From Achromobacter spanius (GTDB lineage Bacteria; Pseudomonadota; Gammaproteobacteria; Burkholderiales; Burkholderiaceae_B), in assembly GCF_003994415.1 (NCBI RefSeq), contig NZ_CP034689.1, positions 5,642,001 to 5,706,000 on the forward strand: a stretch of DNA of 64,000 bases, written 5' to 3'. Under the pieces are notes generated by a model. It ran no database searches and was not told the origin of the DNA. It saw only the letters and a list, made by a program, of their open reading frames with translations. Positions 17,431-24,314 of this stretch are shown piece by piece (the first letter of the stretch is position 1; each line of letters starts with the position of its first letter). The position numbers and the translations under genes are program-made.

Positions 17431-18165
17431 TCAGGACGCCGCCGGCTCTTTGCTATCGATACGCATCGTTTCGGCCGCGCCCGGCCAACTGGCGGTCAAG
17501 CGGTCGAACGAGCAGGAAAGATGGTGATGCATGGCGGCGCGCGCAGCGGCTTCGTCGCCCGCGGCAATGGCGCTGATGACGCGGCGGTGCTCGGTGATGG
17601 CGGCGGCCCAGCTATCGGGGTTTTCGAAGTAGTCGCCCAGCTTTACGGACAGCGGGTTGTGGCGTTCGTCGAACAGTTCGCCCACCACGCGCACCAGCAC
17701 GGCGTTGCTGGCCATTTCGGCCACGCGCAAATGGAACAGCCGGTCGCCGCGGATGGGCACGCTGGCCGCGCGGGCTTCGTCTTCCATGGCGCCCACCGCT
17801 TCCAGCAGGCCATCGACCAGCGCGGGCGCCGGGTTGCGGGCCGCCTGCGCGGCAAGTTCGCCTTCGATGGTCCAGCGCGCGCGGATGGTTTCCAGCGGGC
17901 TTTCCGCCGTCAGGCTGGCGCGCGGCGCGCCCGACAGGCTTTGTACATACACGCCCGAGCCCATGCGCACTTCCACCCAGCCTTCCACTTCCAGCGCAAT
18001 CAGCGCTTCACGCACCGACGGGCGCGACACGCCCAGCTTCAGCGCCAGGTCACGTTCCGGGGGTAAACGGGCGCCCACGGGAAATTCGCCGGCTTCGATC
18101 AGCAAACGCAGTTGGTCAGCGATCTGGCGGTACAAGCGGCGCGGCTCGATGGTCTGGATCGGCAT
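17431..18165 (-). CDS. GntR-family regulator, FadR subfamily
   Basis: A 244-residue regulator with an N-terminal winged helix (residues about 8-75; LPPERDLALKLGVSRPSVREALIALEVEGWVEVRMGSGVYV). An all-helical FCD domain follows, with the usual metal-binding histidines in HLRVAE and ITEHRRVISAI plus a later MHHHLS. FCD regulators commonly sense sugar acids or carboxylic acids. It is the first gene upstream of dctP on the same strand (127-base gap), and a good palindrome lies 67 bases before its start, so autoregulated control of the whole operon is likely. Confidence 0.9.
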   Translation of the reverse strand: MPIQTIEPRRLYRQIADQLRLLIEAGEFPVGARLPPERDLALKLGVSRPSVREALIALEVEGWVEVRMGSGVYVQSLSGAPRASLTAESPLETIRARWTIEGELAAQAARNPAPALVDGLLEAVGAMEDEARAASVPIRGDRLFHLRVAEMASNAVLVRVVGELFDERHNPLSVKLGDYFENPDSWAAAITEHRRVISAIAAGDEAAARAAMHHHLSCSFDRLTASWPGAAETMRIDSKEPAAS

Positions 18166-18190
18166 GGTGGCGGTTGGGTCTACGGGGCCT

Positions 18191-18220
18191 GGGCGGTGTC
18201 CGGGCGGTGTCCGGGCGGTG
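18191..18220. repeat. 11-bp tandem repeat, GGGCGGTGTCC, about 2.7 copies
   Basis: GGGCGGTGTCC occurs at 18191 and 18202, and the partial copy GGGCGGTG at 18213. It lies between the gntR-family start and its putative operator. It is probably a small slippage product. Confidence 0.6.
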
Positions 18221-18232
18221 CAATATCAGAAA

Positions 18233-18249
18233 GGTAAAGTGGCCTTACC
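18233..18249. promoter_or_regulatory. candidate operator of the GntR/FadR regulator
   Basis: A 17-base imperfect palindrome with perfect outer arms GGTAA and TTACC and an inner G/C match. It lies in the divergent region between the regulator (start 18165) and dgkA (start 18377). Position and form suit a FadR-subfamily dimer. Binding is inferred. Confidence 0.45.
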
Positions 18250-18376
18250 AATTGACCAGAATCCTGCGCTTGACCGCGATGCGTCACAATTAGGGTTTGC
18301 CCATAGCCAGACATCACGACATGCGGGCAACCCAACTCTGTTAAAAAGCGGCCACCTTCCGCCTTTCTACGCGCTC

Positions 18377-18775
18377 ATGACCTACGACCCGCAACACTCG
18401 CCCTTCAAAAGCTCCGGCGGCTTGCGCCGCATCCTGAATGCGCTGCGCTATTCGTGGCAAGGCCTGAAAGCGGCCGTCAAATATGAAGCCGCGTTCCGCC
18501 AGGAACTGGCGCTGGCCGTGCTGATGATTCCGGCGGCATTTTTCCTGGGGCGCACCACGGTCGAGGTGTTTTTCCTGGTGGGCACGGTGGTGATGGTGTT
18601 GGCGGCCGAGCTGCTGAATTCCGCCATCGAAGCGCTGGCCGACGCCCTGTCGGTGGAACGCCACCCGCTGCTTGGGCGCGCCAAGGATCTGGGCAGCGCG
18701 GCCGTGATGCTGCTGCTGATCTTCGCCGGCGTCGTGTGGGTGGGCGTGGCCATCAGCCGATTCGTCATGCATTGA
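18377..18775 (+). CDS. dgkA: Diacylglycerol kinase
   Basis: A 132-residue integral membrane kinase that phosphorylates diacylglycerol to phosphatidate, recycling lipid released during envelope synthesis. The conserved blocks AFRQELAL, AELLNSAIEALAD and KDLGSAAVMLLL, which carry the catalytic glutamates and asparagine, are all present, with three transmembrane helices. The ATG at 18377 gives the usual length and a short polar lead. It is divergent from the sugar-acid operon. Confidence 0.93.
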   Translation: MTYDPQHSPFKSSGGLRRILNALRYSWQGLKAAVKYEAAFRQELALAVLMIPAAFFLGRTTVEVFFLVGTVVMVLAAELLNSAIEALADALSVERHPLLGRAKDLGSAAVMLLLIFAGVVWVGVAISRFVMH

Positions 18776-18783
18776 CACGGGCT

Positions 18784-18801
18784 GCATCCCACGAGGGATG
18801 C
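18784..18801. terminator. hairpin between dgkA and ndh
   Basis: GCATCCC and GGGATGC form a 7-bp stem with a 4-base loop (ACGA) just after dgkA. There is no T-run, so it may be a weak terminator or a leader hairpin of ndh. Confidence 0.4.
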
Positions 18802-18823
18802 GACCGTATTTATACTGGGAGCC

Positions 18824-20143
18824 ATGATGCCTAATTCGACGTCAGCACGCTCTGAACGCATCGTCATCGTTGGCGGTGGCGCGGGTGGCCTGGAACTGGC
18901 CGCCAAACTGGGCCGCATTCACGGCCGCCAGCACATCACGCTGGTCGACAGCCGACCCTTCCACATCTGGAAACCGTCGCTGCACGAAGCGGCGGCAGGC
19001 ACGCTGGACATCCACCAGGAAGGCTTGTCCTACCTGATGCTGGCCCACATGAACGGCTTTTCTTTCGCGCAAGGCAGCCTGGTCAGCGTAGACCGCGAAC
19101 GCCGCCAGATCGTGGTGGACGCCGTCAACGATGCGCAGAATCAGGAAGTGCTGCCGCGCCGTGAATTCAGCTACGACACGCTGGTGCTGGCCCTGGGCAG
19201 CACGTCCAACTTTTTCAACACGCCCGGCGCGGCCGAACACGCCGTCACGCTGGACACCACCGAAAACGCCGAACAATTCCGCCTGACCATGCTGAAAGCC
19301 ATGGCGCTGGTGGACCTGGCCAAGGTGCGCAATCCGTCGGCCCGGCTGGACCTGGTGATTGTGGGCGGCGGCGCCACCGGCGTGGAACTGGCTGTGGAAC
19401 TGACTGAAGCCAGCCACGTGGTCAGCGCCTACGGCTTGCCGAACTTTCGCGCTGAGCGCGACCTGGCCATCACGCTGGTGGAAGGCGCGCCGCGCATCCT
19501 GTCGGCGCTTCCTGAAAAAATATCGGAAGCAGCCACCAACCGACTGACCGAGCTGGGCATTGGTGTGGAAACGTCGTGCCGGGTGTCGGAAGTGACGGGT
19601 GATAGCGTCAAGACCGCCGACGGCCGGGAATTCCCGGCCCAGTTGTGCATGTGGGCGGCCGGCATCAAGGGCCCCACCCTGCTGGCCGATCTGGACTTGC
19701 CGCTGAACAAGCTGGGCCAGTTGGAAGTGAACGAACGGCTGGAATCCCCCGACCCGCACATCCTGGCCCTGGGCGATTGCTGCGCGGTGCCCTGGCGCGA
19801 CGGGCGCACCGTGCCCGCCCGCGCCCAGGCCGCGCACCAGCAGGCCGACTACCTGGCCAAGAAGCTGACGGCGCGCCTGCGTCGCACCGCCGAGCCGACC
19901 GCGCCCTACGTCTACCAGGACCATGGCTCGCTGGTGTCGCTGGGCCAGGACGCTGGCGTGGGCAGCCTGATGGGCAAGCTGGCCGGACGGGGACTGTTCG
20001 TAAGCGGTACACTGGCGCGCTTGATGTACATGAGCCTGCACCTGATGCACCACAAAGCGGTGCTGGGCATCTCGCGCACGGCCTCCCTTGCCCTGGCCCG
20101 CCTGCTGATGCGGCGCACGCGCCCCCGGGTCAAACTGCACTGA
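18824..20143 (+). CDS. ndh: Type II NADH dehydrogenase (NDH-2 family FAD oxidoreductase)
   Basis: A 439-residue flavoprotein oxidoreductase that would pass electrons from NADH to quinone without pumping protons. It has the FAD-binding motif VGGGAGGLELAAKLG near residue 15, an NADH-binding motif VIVGGGATGVELAVEL in the middle, and the FAD loop ILALGDCCAVPW near residue 310. A basic, partly hydrophobic C-terminus (LFVSGTLARLMYMSLHLMHHKAVLG, then an Arg-rich tail) suits membrane attachment. GGGAG lies just before two adjacent ATG codons (18824 and 18827). Confidence 0.9.
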   Translation: MMPNSTSARSERIVIVGGGAGGLELAAKLGRIHGRQHITLVDSRPFHIWKPSLHEAAAGTLDIHQEGLSYLMLAHMNGFSFAQGSLVSVDRERRQIVVDAVNDAQNQEVLPRREFSYDTLVLALGSTSNFFNTPGAAEHAVTLDTTENAEQFRLTMLKAMALVDLAKVRNPSARLDLVIVGGGATGVELAVELTEASHVVSAYGLPNFRAERDLAITLVEGAPRILSALPEKISEAATNRLTELGIGVETSCRVSEVTGDSVKTADGREFPAQLCMWAAGIKGPTLLADLDLPLNKLGQLEVNERLESPDPHILALGDCCAVPWRDGRTVPARAQAAHQQADYLAKKLTARLRRTAEPTAPYVYQDHGSLVSLGQDAGVGSLMGKLAGRGLFVSGTLARLMYMSLHLMHHKAVLGISRTASLALARLLMRRTRPRVKLH

Positions 20144-20151
20144 ACTCCCCC

Positions 20152-20970
20152 ATGAATTTCCTGCAAAAACTCGAACACGCCTGGACCACCAGCAACTCAC
20201 TTCTGCAAGTGGGCCTGGACCCCGACCCCCAACGCTTTCCGCGCGAATTGCAGGACAAGCCGGACGCCATCTTCCAGTTCTGCCGCGACATCGTCGACGC
20301 CACCGCGCCCTACGCTTGCAGCTTCAAGCCGCAGATTGCGTATTTCGCCGCGCACCGCGCCGAAGACCAACTGGAAGCGCTGTGCCAGCACATCCGCGAC
20401 AAACATCCGGACCTGCCCATCGTGCTGGACGCCAAGCGCGGCGACATCGGCTCCACCGCCGAGAACTACGCGCGTGAAGCGTACGAGCGCTACCAGGCGC
20501 ACGCACTGACGGTCAGCCCCTACATGGGCCTGGATTCGGTTGAGCCTTATCTGGCATGGCGTGACCGCGGCGTGATCGTGCTGTGCCGCACGTCCAACCC
20601 GGGCGGTTCGGACCTGCAATTTTTGAAGATGGATAACGGCGAACCGCTGTACCTGCACGTGGCAGGGCTGGTGGCCGACAAGTGGAACGCCAACGGCCAG
20701 TGCGGCCTGGTGGTGGGCGCCACGTTCCCGAACGAACTGGCGGCGGTGCGCCAACGCATCGGCGATGCCCTGCCCCTGCTGGTACCGGGCATCGGCGCGC
20801 AAGGCGGCGACATTACCGCCACCGTGAACGCGGGCGCCAATGCCGCGCGCAGCGGCATGATGATCAACTCGTCGCGCGCCATCATCTACGCCAGCGGCGG
20901 CGACGACTGGCGCGAAGCCGCCGGCCAGGCCGCGATGGGCCTGCGGGATGCGATCAACGCGGTGCGTTGA
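20152..20970 (+). CDS. pyrF: Orotidine 5'-phosphate decarboxylase (type 2)
   Basis: A 272-residue enzyme converting OMP to UMP in pyrimidine synthesis. The active-site block VLDAKRGDIGSTAENYA contains the catalytic Asp-Lys-Asp network. SFKPQIAYF and VPGIGAQGGD are also family-typical. Length and motifs place it in the longer type 2 subfamily, common in betaproteobacteria. It starts 8 bases after ndh ends. Its final codons are part of a terminator stem. Confidence 0.95.
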   Translation: MNFLQKLEHAWTTSNSLLQVGLDPDPQRFPRELQDKPDAIFQFCRDIVDATAPYACSFKPQIAYFAAHRAEDQLEALCQHIRDKHPDLPIVLDAKRGDIGSTAENYAREAYERYQAHALTVSPYMGLDSVEPYLAWRDRGVIVLCRTSNPGGSDLQFLKMDNGEPLYLHVAGLVADKWNANGQCGLVVGATFPNELAAVRQRIGDALPLLVPGIGAQGGDITATVNAGANAARSGMMINSSRAIIYASGGDDWREAAGQAAMGLRDAINAVR

Positions 20971-20976
20971 TTTTCT
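20953..20976 (+). terminator. Rho-independent terminator overlapping the pyrF stop codon
   Basis: ATCAACGC (20953-20960), a GGT loop and GCGTTGAT (20964-20971) form an 8-bp stem followed by TTTCT. The stop codon TGA (20968-20970) is inside the 3' arm. Confidence 0.7.
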
Positions 20977-20979
20977 GAG

Positions 20980-20996
20980 TCAACGCTCTGCGTTGA
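20980..20996. terminator. second copy of the pyrF hairpin
   Basis: TCAACGC and GCGTTGA with a TCT loop repeat the stem of the previous hairpin 26 bases downstream. It has no T-run on plus. On minus it lies after pncC, 16 bases beyond that stop, and may serve the convergent operon. Confidence 0.45.
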
Positions 20997-21011
20997 TTCA
21001 GGCCCGCTGAC

Positions 21012-21569
21012 TCAGGCTGGCTCGCCCAGGAATTCCAGCAAGCCGCGCATCGCGAATTCCACGGCGGCGTGACGCACCTGCGTGCGGTCGCCATTGAACA
21101 CATGAGTGACGGCGCGGCTGCTGATGCCGTCGTCCACCCGCATCGCAAAACCAAAACACACCATGCCCACAGGCTTGCCCGGCGTGGCCCCGCCCGGCCC
21201 GGCGATGCCGGTGGTGGATACCGACATGTGCGCGCTGGGCGATGCCAGCAACACGCCATTGGCCATCTCCAGCGCCACGGGTTCGCTGACCGCGCCGAAG
21301 TGGTGCAGCGCGTCGGGCGACACATCCAGTTCGGTCACCTTGGCGTCGTTGCTGTAGGTGACGAAGCCGCGTTCGAACCAGTCGCTGGAACCGGCCACCG
21401 ACGTCATCGCCCCGGCCAAAAGGCCGCCCGTGCACGATTCCGCGGTGCCCAACATCCAGCCTTTGCGCCGCATTGCATCGCCCAGCCGTTCAGCCAGGCC
21501 GACCAGCGTGGCTTCCGACAACTGCGCCGCCGATAGATTCGAACGGGTGACTGCTTGCTGTTCGTTCAT
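21012..21569 (-). CDS. pncC: Nicotinamide-nucleotide amidohydrolase (CinA C-terminal domain family)
   Basis: A 185-residue single-domain PncC protein that deamidates nicotinamide mononucleotide to nicotinate mononucleotide in the pyridine nucleotide salvage cycle. Family blocks GTAESCTGGLLAGAMTSVAGSSDWF, GFVTYSNDAK and VSTTGIAGPGG are intact. The start at 21569 overlaps the pgpA stop as ATGA, so the two are coupled. It lacks the N-terminal molybdopterin-binding-like domain of full CinA. Confidence 0.93.
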   Translation of the reverse strand: MNEQQAVTRSNLSAAQLSEATLVGLAERLGDAMRRKGWMLGTAESCTGGLLAGAMTSVAGSSDWFERGFVTYSNDAKVTELDVSPDALHHFGAVSEPVALEMANGVLLASPSAHMSVSTTGIAGPGGATPGKPVGMVCFGFAMRVDDGISSRAVTHVFNGDRTQVRHAAVEFAMRGLLEFLGEPA

Positions 21570-22102
21570 CCCAAGACTCCTGTACGCACTACCAAGGCCA
21601 TGACCAGCAAGGCGTAGCCGGCCGCGACGATATCGTCCCACATGACGCCAAAACCACCTTTGACGTGGGCGTCGAAGAACTTGATGGGTGGCGGCTTGAC
21701 GATGTCGAACGTGCGAAACAGCGCGAACGCCAGCAACTGCGACACCCAGCCAGCCGGCGTCAGCCAAAGCACTAGCCAGAACGCCACCATCTCGTCCCAG
21801 ACCATTCCGACATGATCGGATTGCCCAAGTTCACGGCCCACCCGATGGCAGGCCCAGCAACCGTACACAAAGGCCAGCGCCAGGAACACGCCGATGGCCA
21901 GGTTCGATGCGGCGGGCGCGGCGGCCACCCAGATCCCCCAAGCAAGTAGCGTGCCCCAGGTGCCCGATGCCGGCCGGATCAAGCCGCTACCCAGGCCAAA
22001 GGCGATCAGGCGGCCGGGGTCGCGGCACACCCATGAAAGCGTGGGATACACGGCGCGCGAACGTTCGCGGATGGAGCGAGATGGCTTGGAGGAAGAGGAC
22101 AT
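21566..22102 (-). CDS. pgpA: Phosphatidylglycerophosphatase A
   Basis: A 178-residue membrane phosphatase making phosphatidylglycerol from its phosphate. The conserved metal-site motif VWDEMVAFW and the downstream FRTFDIVKPPPIKFFD and GGFGVMWDDIVAAGYA blocks are present. It has an unusually polar ~15-residue serine-rich lead before the first helix. It lies in the thiL-pgpA-pncC order common in proteobacteria, 63 bases after thiL. Confidence 0.94.
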   Translation of the reverse strand: MSSSSKPSRSIRERSRAVYPTLSWVCRDPGRLIAFGLGSGLIRPASGTWGTLLAWGIWVAAAPAASNLAIGVFLALAFVYGCWACHRVGRELGQSDHVGMVWDEMVAFWLVLWLTPAGWVSQLLAFALFRTFDIVKPPPIKFFDAHVKGGFGVMWDDIVAAGYALLVMALVVRTGVLG

Positions 22103-22165
22103 GGATCCTGGGCCGATGGGGAAAAGGGAATGGGGAAAGGAGAATGGCGAAGCGCGAACAGCCGC

Positions 22166-23131
22166 TCAGGCGCCAGGGAAATGATCGAAGCCGCCCGGCA
22201 AGTCGGTCAGCGGCCGGCCCCGTCCGTCCAGCACCTGCAACCCCGCTTGCGCCTGCATCTGCCCCACGCGAGTGACCTGAACGCCGACCGCGCGAGCGGC
22301 GGCTTGAACGGCATCGCGCTGCGCGGCCGAGGCGGTGAAACACAGTTGGTAGACGTCGCCACCGCCCAGCACCGCGCGACGGCGAGGCGCGTCTTCCAGC
22401 GCCGCCACGGCGGCGGCCACCGGCATGCTGTCGACTTCCAGGCGCGCGCCCAGCCGGCTGGCGGTCAGGATGTGGCCCAGGTCTTGCAACAGGCCGTCGG
22501 ACAAATCGACGGCGGCATGCGCAATACCGCGCAATGCCATGCCCAGCGCCACCTGCGGCTGCGGCCATTCCAGCGCGGCGCGCGTGGCGGCCAGCAAGGC
22601 GTCGTTGGCGGGGTACTGGCCGTCCAGCAGGCGGTAGGCGACATCGGCCGCGCCCAGCTCGCCGGATACCCAGATGTCGTCGCCCGCTTGTGCGGCGTCG
22701 CGCCGCAGCGCCTGGCCGGCAGGTACGGCGCCAAAGACCGTGACGCTGATCGCCAGGTCATGCGCGCTGCGGGTGGTGTCGCCGCCGATCAGCGGGCAGC
22801 CATGGGCAGCCGCCAGCGCATGGAAGCCATCGGCGAAGGCGGCCAGCCAGGGTTCGTCAAGGCGCGGCAACGCCAGGCCCAGCACGCAGCCGATGGGGCG
22901 CGCGCCCATGGCCGCCAGGTCGGACAGGTTCACGGCCAGCGATTTGTGGCCCAAGGCGCGCGGGTCCACGTCGGAAAAGAAATGGCGGCCTTCCAGCAGC
23001 AGGTCGGTGCTGATGGCGACCTGCTCGCCCGCGGGCACGGGAAACAGCGCGCAGTCATCGCCCACGCCCAGCAAGCCGGCGGGCGCGGCCCGGGTGAAAT
23101 AGCGCGCGATCAATTCAAATTCGGACGCCAC
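22166..23131 (-). CDS. thiL: Thiamine-monophosphate kinase
   Basis: A 321-residue ATP-dependent kinase making thiamine diphosphate. Conserved blocks are GVGDDCALF near residue 23, STDLLLEGRHF, LAVNLSDLAAMGA, GGDTTRS and VDLSDGL. The GTG start at 23131 is supported by GGAG five bases upstream. One oddity: the late motif that usually reads GGEDYEL is GGGDVYQL here, losing the acidic residue and gaining one position. Activity is still likely because the other metal and nucleotide residues are present. Confidence 0.92.
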   Translation of the reverse strand: MASEFELIARYFTRAAPAGLLGVGDDCALFPVPAGEQVAISTDLLLEGRHFFSDVDPRALGHKSLAVNLSDLAAMGARPIGCVLGLALPRLDEPWLAAFADGFHALAAAHGCPLIGGDTTRSAHDLAISVTVFGAVPAGQALRRDAAQAGDDIWVSGELGAADVAYRLLDGQYPANDALLAATRAALEWPQPQVALGMALRGIAHAAVDLSDGLLQDLGHILTASRLGARLEVDSMPVAAAVAALEDAPRRRAVLGGGDVYQLCFTASAAQRDAVQAAARAVGVQVTRVGQMQAQAGLQVLDGRGRPLTDLPGGFDHFPGA

Positions 23132-23188
23132 GGCAACTCCGAGAGGCCAGCACGCGGGCCGGCGGGGAAAACAAACATCGGATACACG

Positions 23189-23258
23189 AAGGGGTCAGGT
23201 GCAGACCACGCCTGGCGCACTGGAAAAGTGCGCGCAGGGCGGCATGCGCCTGACCCCT
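23189..23258. repeat. palindromic intergenic element with 13-bp arms
   Basis: AGGGGTCAGGTGC (23190-23202) is matched in inverted orientation by GCGCCTGACCCCT (23246-23258) with one mismatch, around a 43-base GC-rich core. It fills most of the 174-base gap between thiL and nusB. It looks like a dispersed REP-type element, but other copies are not in this window. Confidence 0.5.
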
Positions 23259-23305
23259 ACACAGACCATTGGCCCGGGCCCCTGGCCCGAACCAATAGCC
23301 CGGAT

Positions 23306-23815
23306 TCAGCGTCGCTGCTGCGCCGCGGCCTGGACCTCGTTCGCGCGCACATCGGCGGCCAGCTTGTCGAGCACGCCGTTGACGAACTTGAAGCCGTCGG
23401 TGCCGCCAAACGACTTGGCGAGTTCAACGGCTTCGTTGATGGCAACCTTGTACGGCACTTCAACATGATGAATCAGTTCGAAGCTGCCGATCAGCAGGAT
23501 GCCATGCTCAACGGGCGACAACTCGGCCAGCGGGCGGTCGACGTAAGGCGTGAAACGCTCGCGCAGCGCGGGCGCTTCGCGCAGGACACCATGCAGCAAG
23601 GTCTTGAACCATTGCGCGTCGGCCTCGGAAAAATCCTCGGTGTCGCGCAGATGGGCGTCGATCTCGCCGGCGTCCTGCGTGCCTTCGCCCCCGCGCAGCA
23701 GCCACGCATAAACGCCCTGCAGCGCGAATTCGCGTGCACGGCGGCGTGCGCTGCGCGCGTTGGCGCGGGCTTGCGCCGCGCTATCAGCGCTGGTCGTCGT
23801 CTTCTTCGTCGTCAA
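23306..23815 (-). CDS. nusB: Transcription antitermination factor NusB
   Basis: A protein of about 169 residues. The all-helical NusB core starts at ARSARRRAREFALQGVYAWL and continues through DAQWFKTLLHGVL, ELSPVEHGILLIGSFEL and VPYKVAINEAVELAKSFGGTDGFKFVNGVLDKLA. It binds boxA RNA with NusE (S10) during rRNA antitermination. No ATG or GTG lies near the conserved start. A TTG at 23815 preceded by GAGG at about nine bases gives a plausible N-terminus and overlaps the ribH 3' end by 32 bases. A further in-frame ATG at 23890 would add an unlikely Trp/Lys-rich stretch. The start is therefore uncertain; the gene is not. Confidence 0.9.
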   Translation of the reverse strand: MTTKKTTTSADSAAQARANARSARRRAREFALQGVYAWLLRGGEGTQDAGEIDAHLRDTEDFSEADAQWFKTLLHGVLREAPALRERFTPYVDRPLAELSPVEHGILLIGSFELIHHVEVPYKVAINEAVELAKSFGGTDGFKFVNGVLDKLAADVRANEVQAAAQQRR

Positions 23816-24314
23816 AATCTTCGTCCTCGTCGTCTTCGTCTTCGTCTTCTTCCTCGGGTTCCAGCGCCGCCACCAGGTTGGCCATTTCAACGGCCACCTG
23901 GGCGCAATCGCGGCCCTTGCCGGCGGCGCGGGCTTGCGCCTGCTCGTCGGTGTCGACGGTCAACACGCCGTTTGCGATGGGGATGCCGGTTTCCAGGGAG
24001 ATACGGGTGATTGCAGTGGCCGTTTCATTGCTGACCACTTCAAAGTGATAGGTCTCGCCACGAATGACGGCGCCAAGCGCGATCAATGCGTCGAATTCAA
24101 ACGTTTCGGCCATGTGGGACAGGGCCACGCCCAGTTCCAGGGCGCCCGGGACGGTGGTGACCATCACGTCGCGTTCGTCCACGCCCAGCTCGGCCAGTTC
24201 CTTCAGACACGCTTCGAGTTCGGCCTGGCCGATTTCTTCGTTGAAACGGGCGCGTACGATGCCGATGTGCAGCCCTTCGCCGTTCAGGTCGGGGGTAAGG
24301 ATGTAAGGGTTCAT
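23784..24314 (-). CDS. ribH: 6,7-dimethyl-8-ribityllumazine synthase
   Basis: A 176-residue lumazine synthase catalysing the penultimate step of riboflavin synthesis. Typical blocks are present: IGIVRARFNEEI, TTVPGALELGVAL, DALIALGAVIRGETYHFEVVSNE and GVLTVDTDEQA. The last ~25 residues are a nearly pure Asp/Glu tail not needed for the fold. The ATG overlaps the stop of ribBA (ATGA), and the acidic 3' end overlaps the probable nusB start. Confidence 0.95.
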   Translation of the reverse strand: MNPYILTPDLNGEGLHIGIVRARFNEEIGQAELEACLKELAELGVDERDVMVTTVPGALELGVALSHMAETFEFDALIALGAVIRGETYHFEVVSNETATAITRISLETGIPIANGVLTVDTDEQAQARAAGKGRDCAQVAVEMANLVAALEPEEEDEDEDDEDEDFDDEEDDDQR

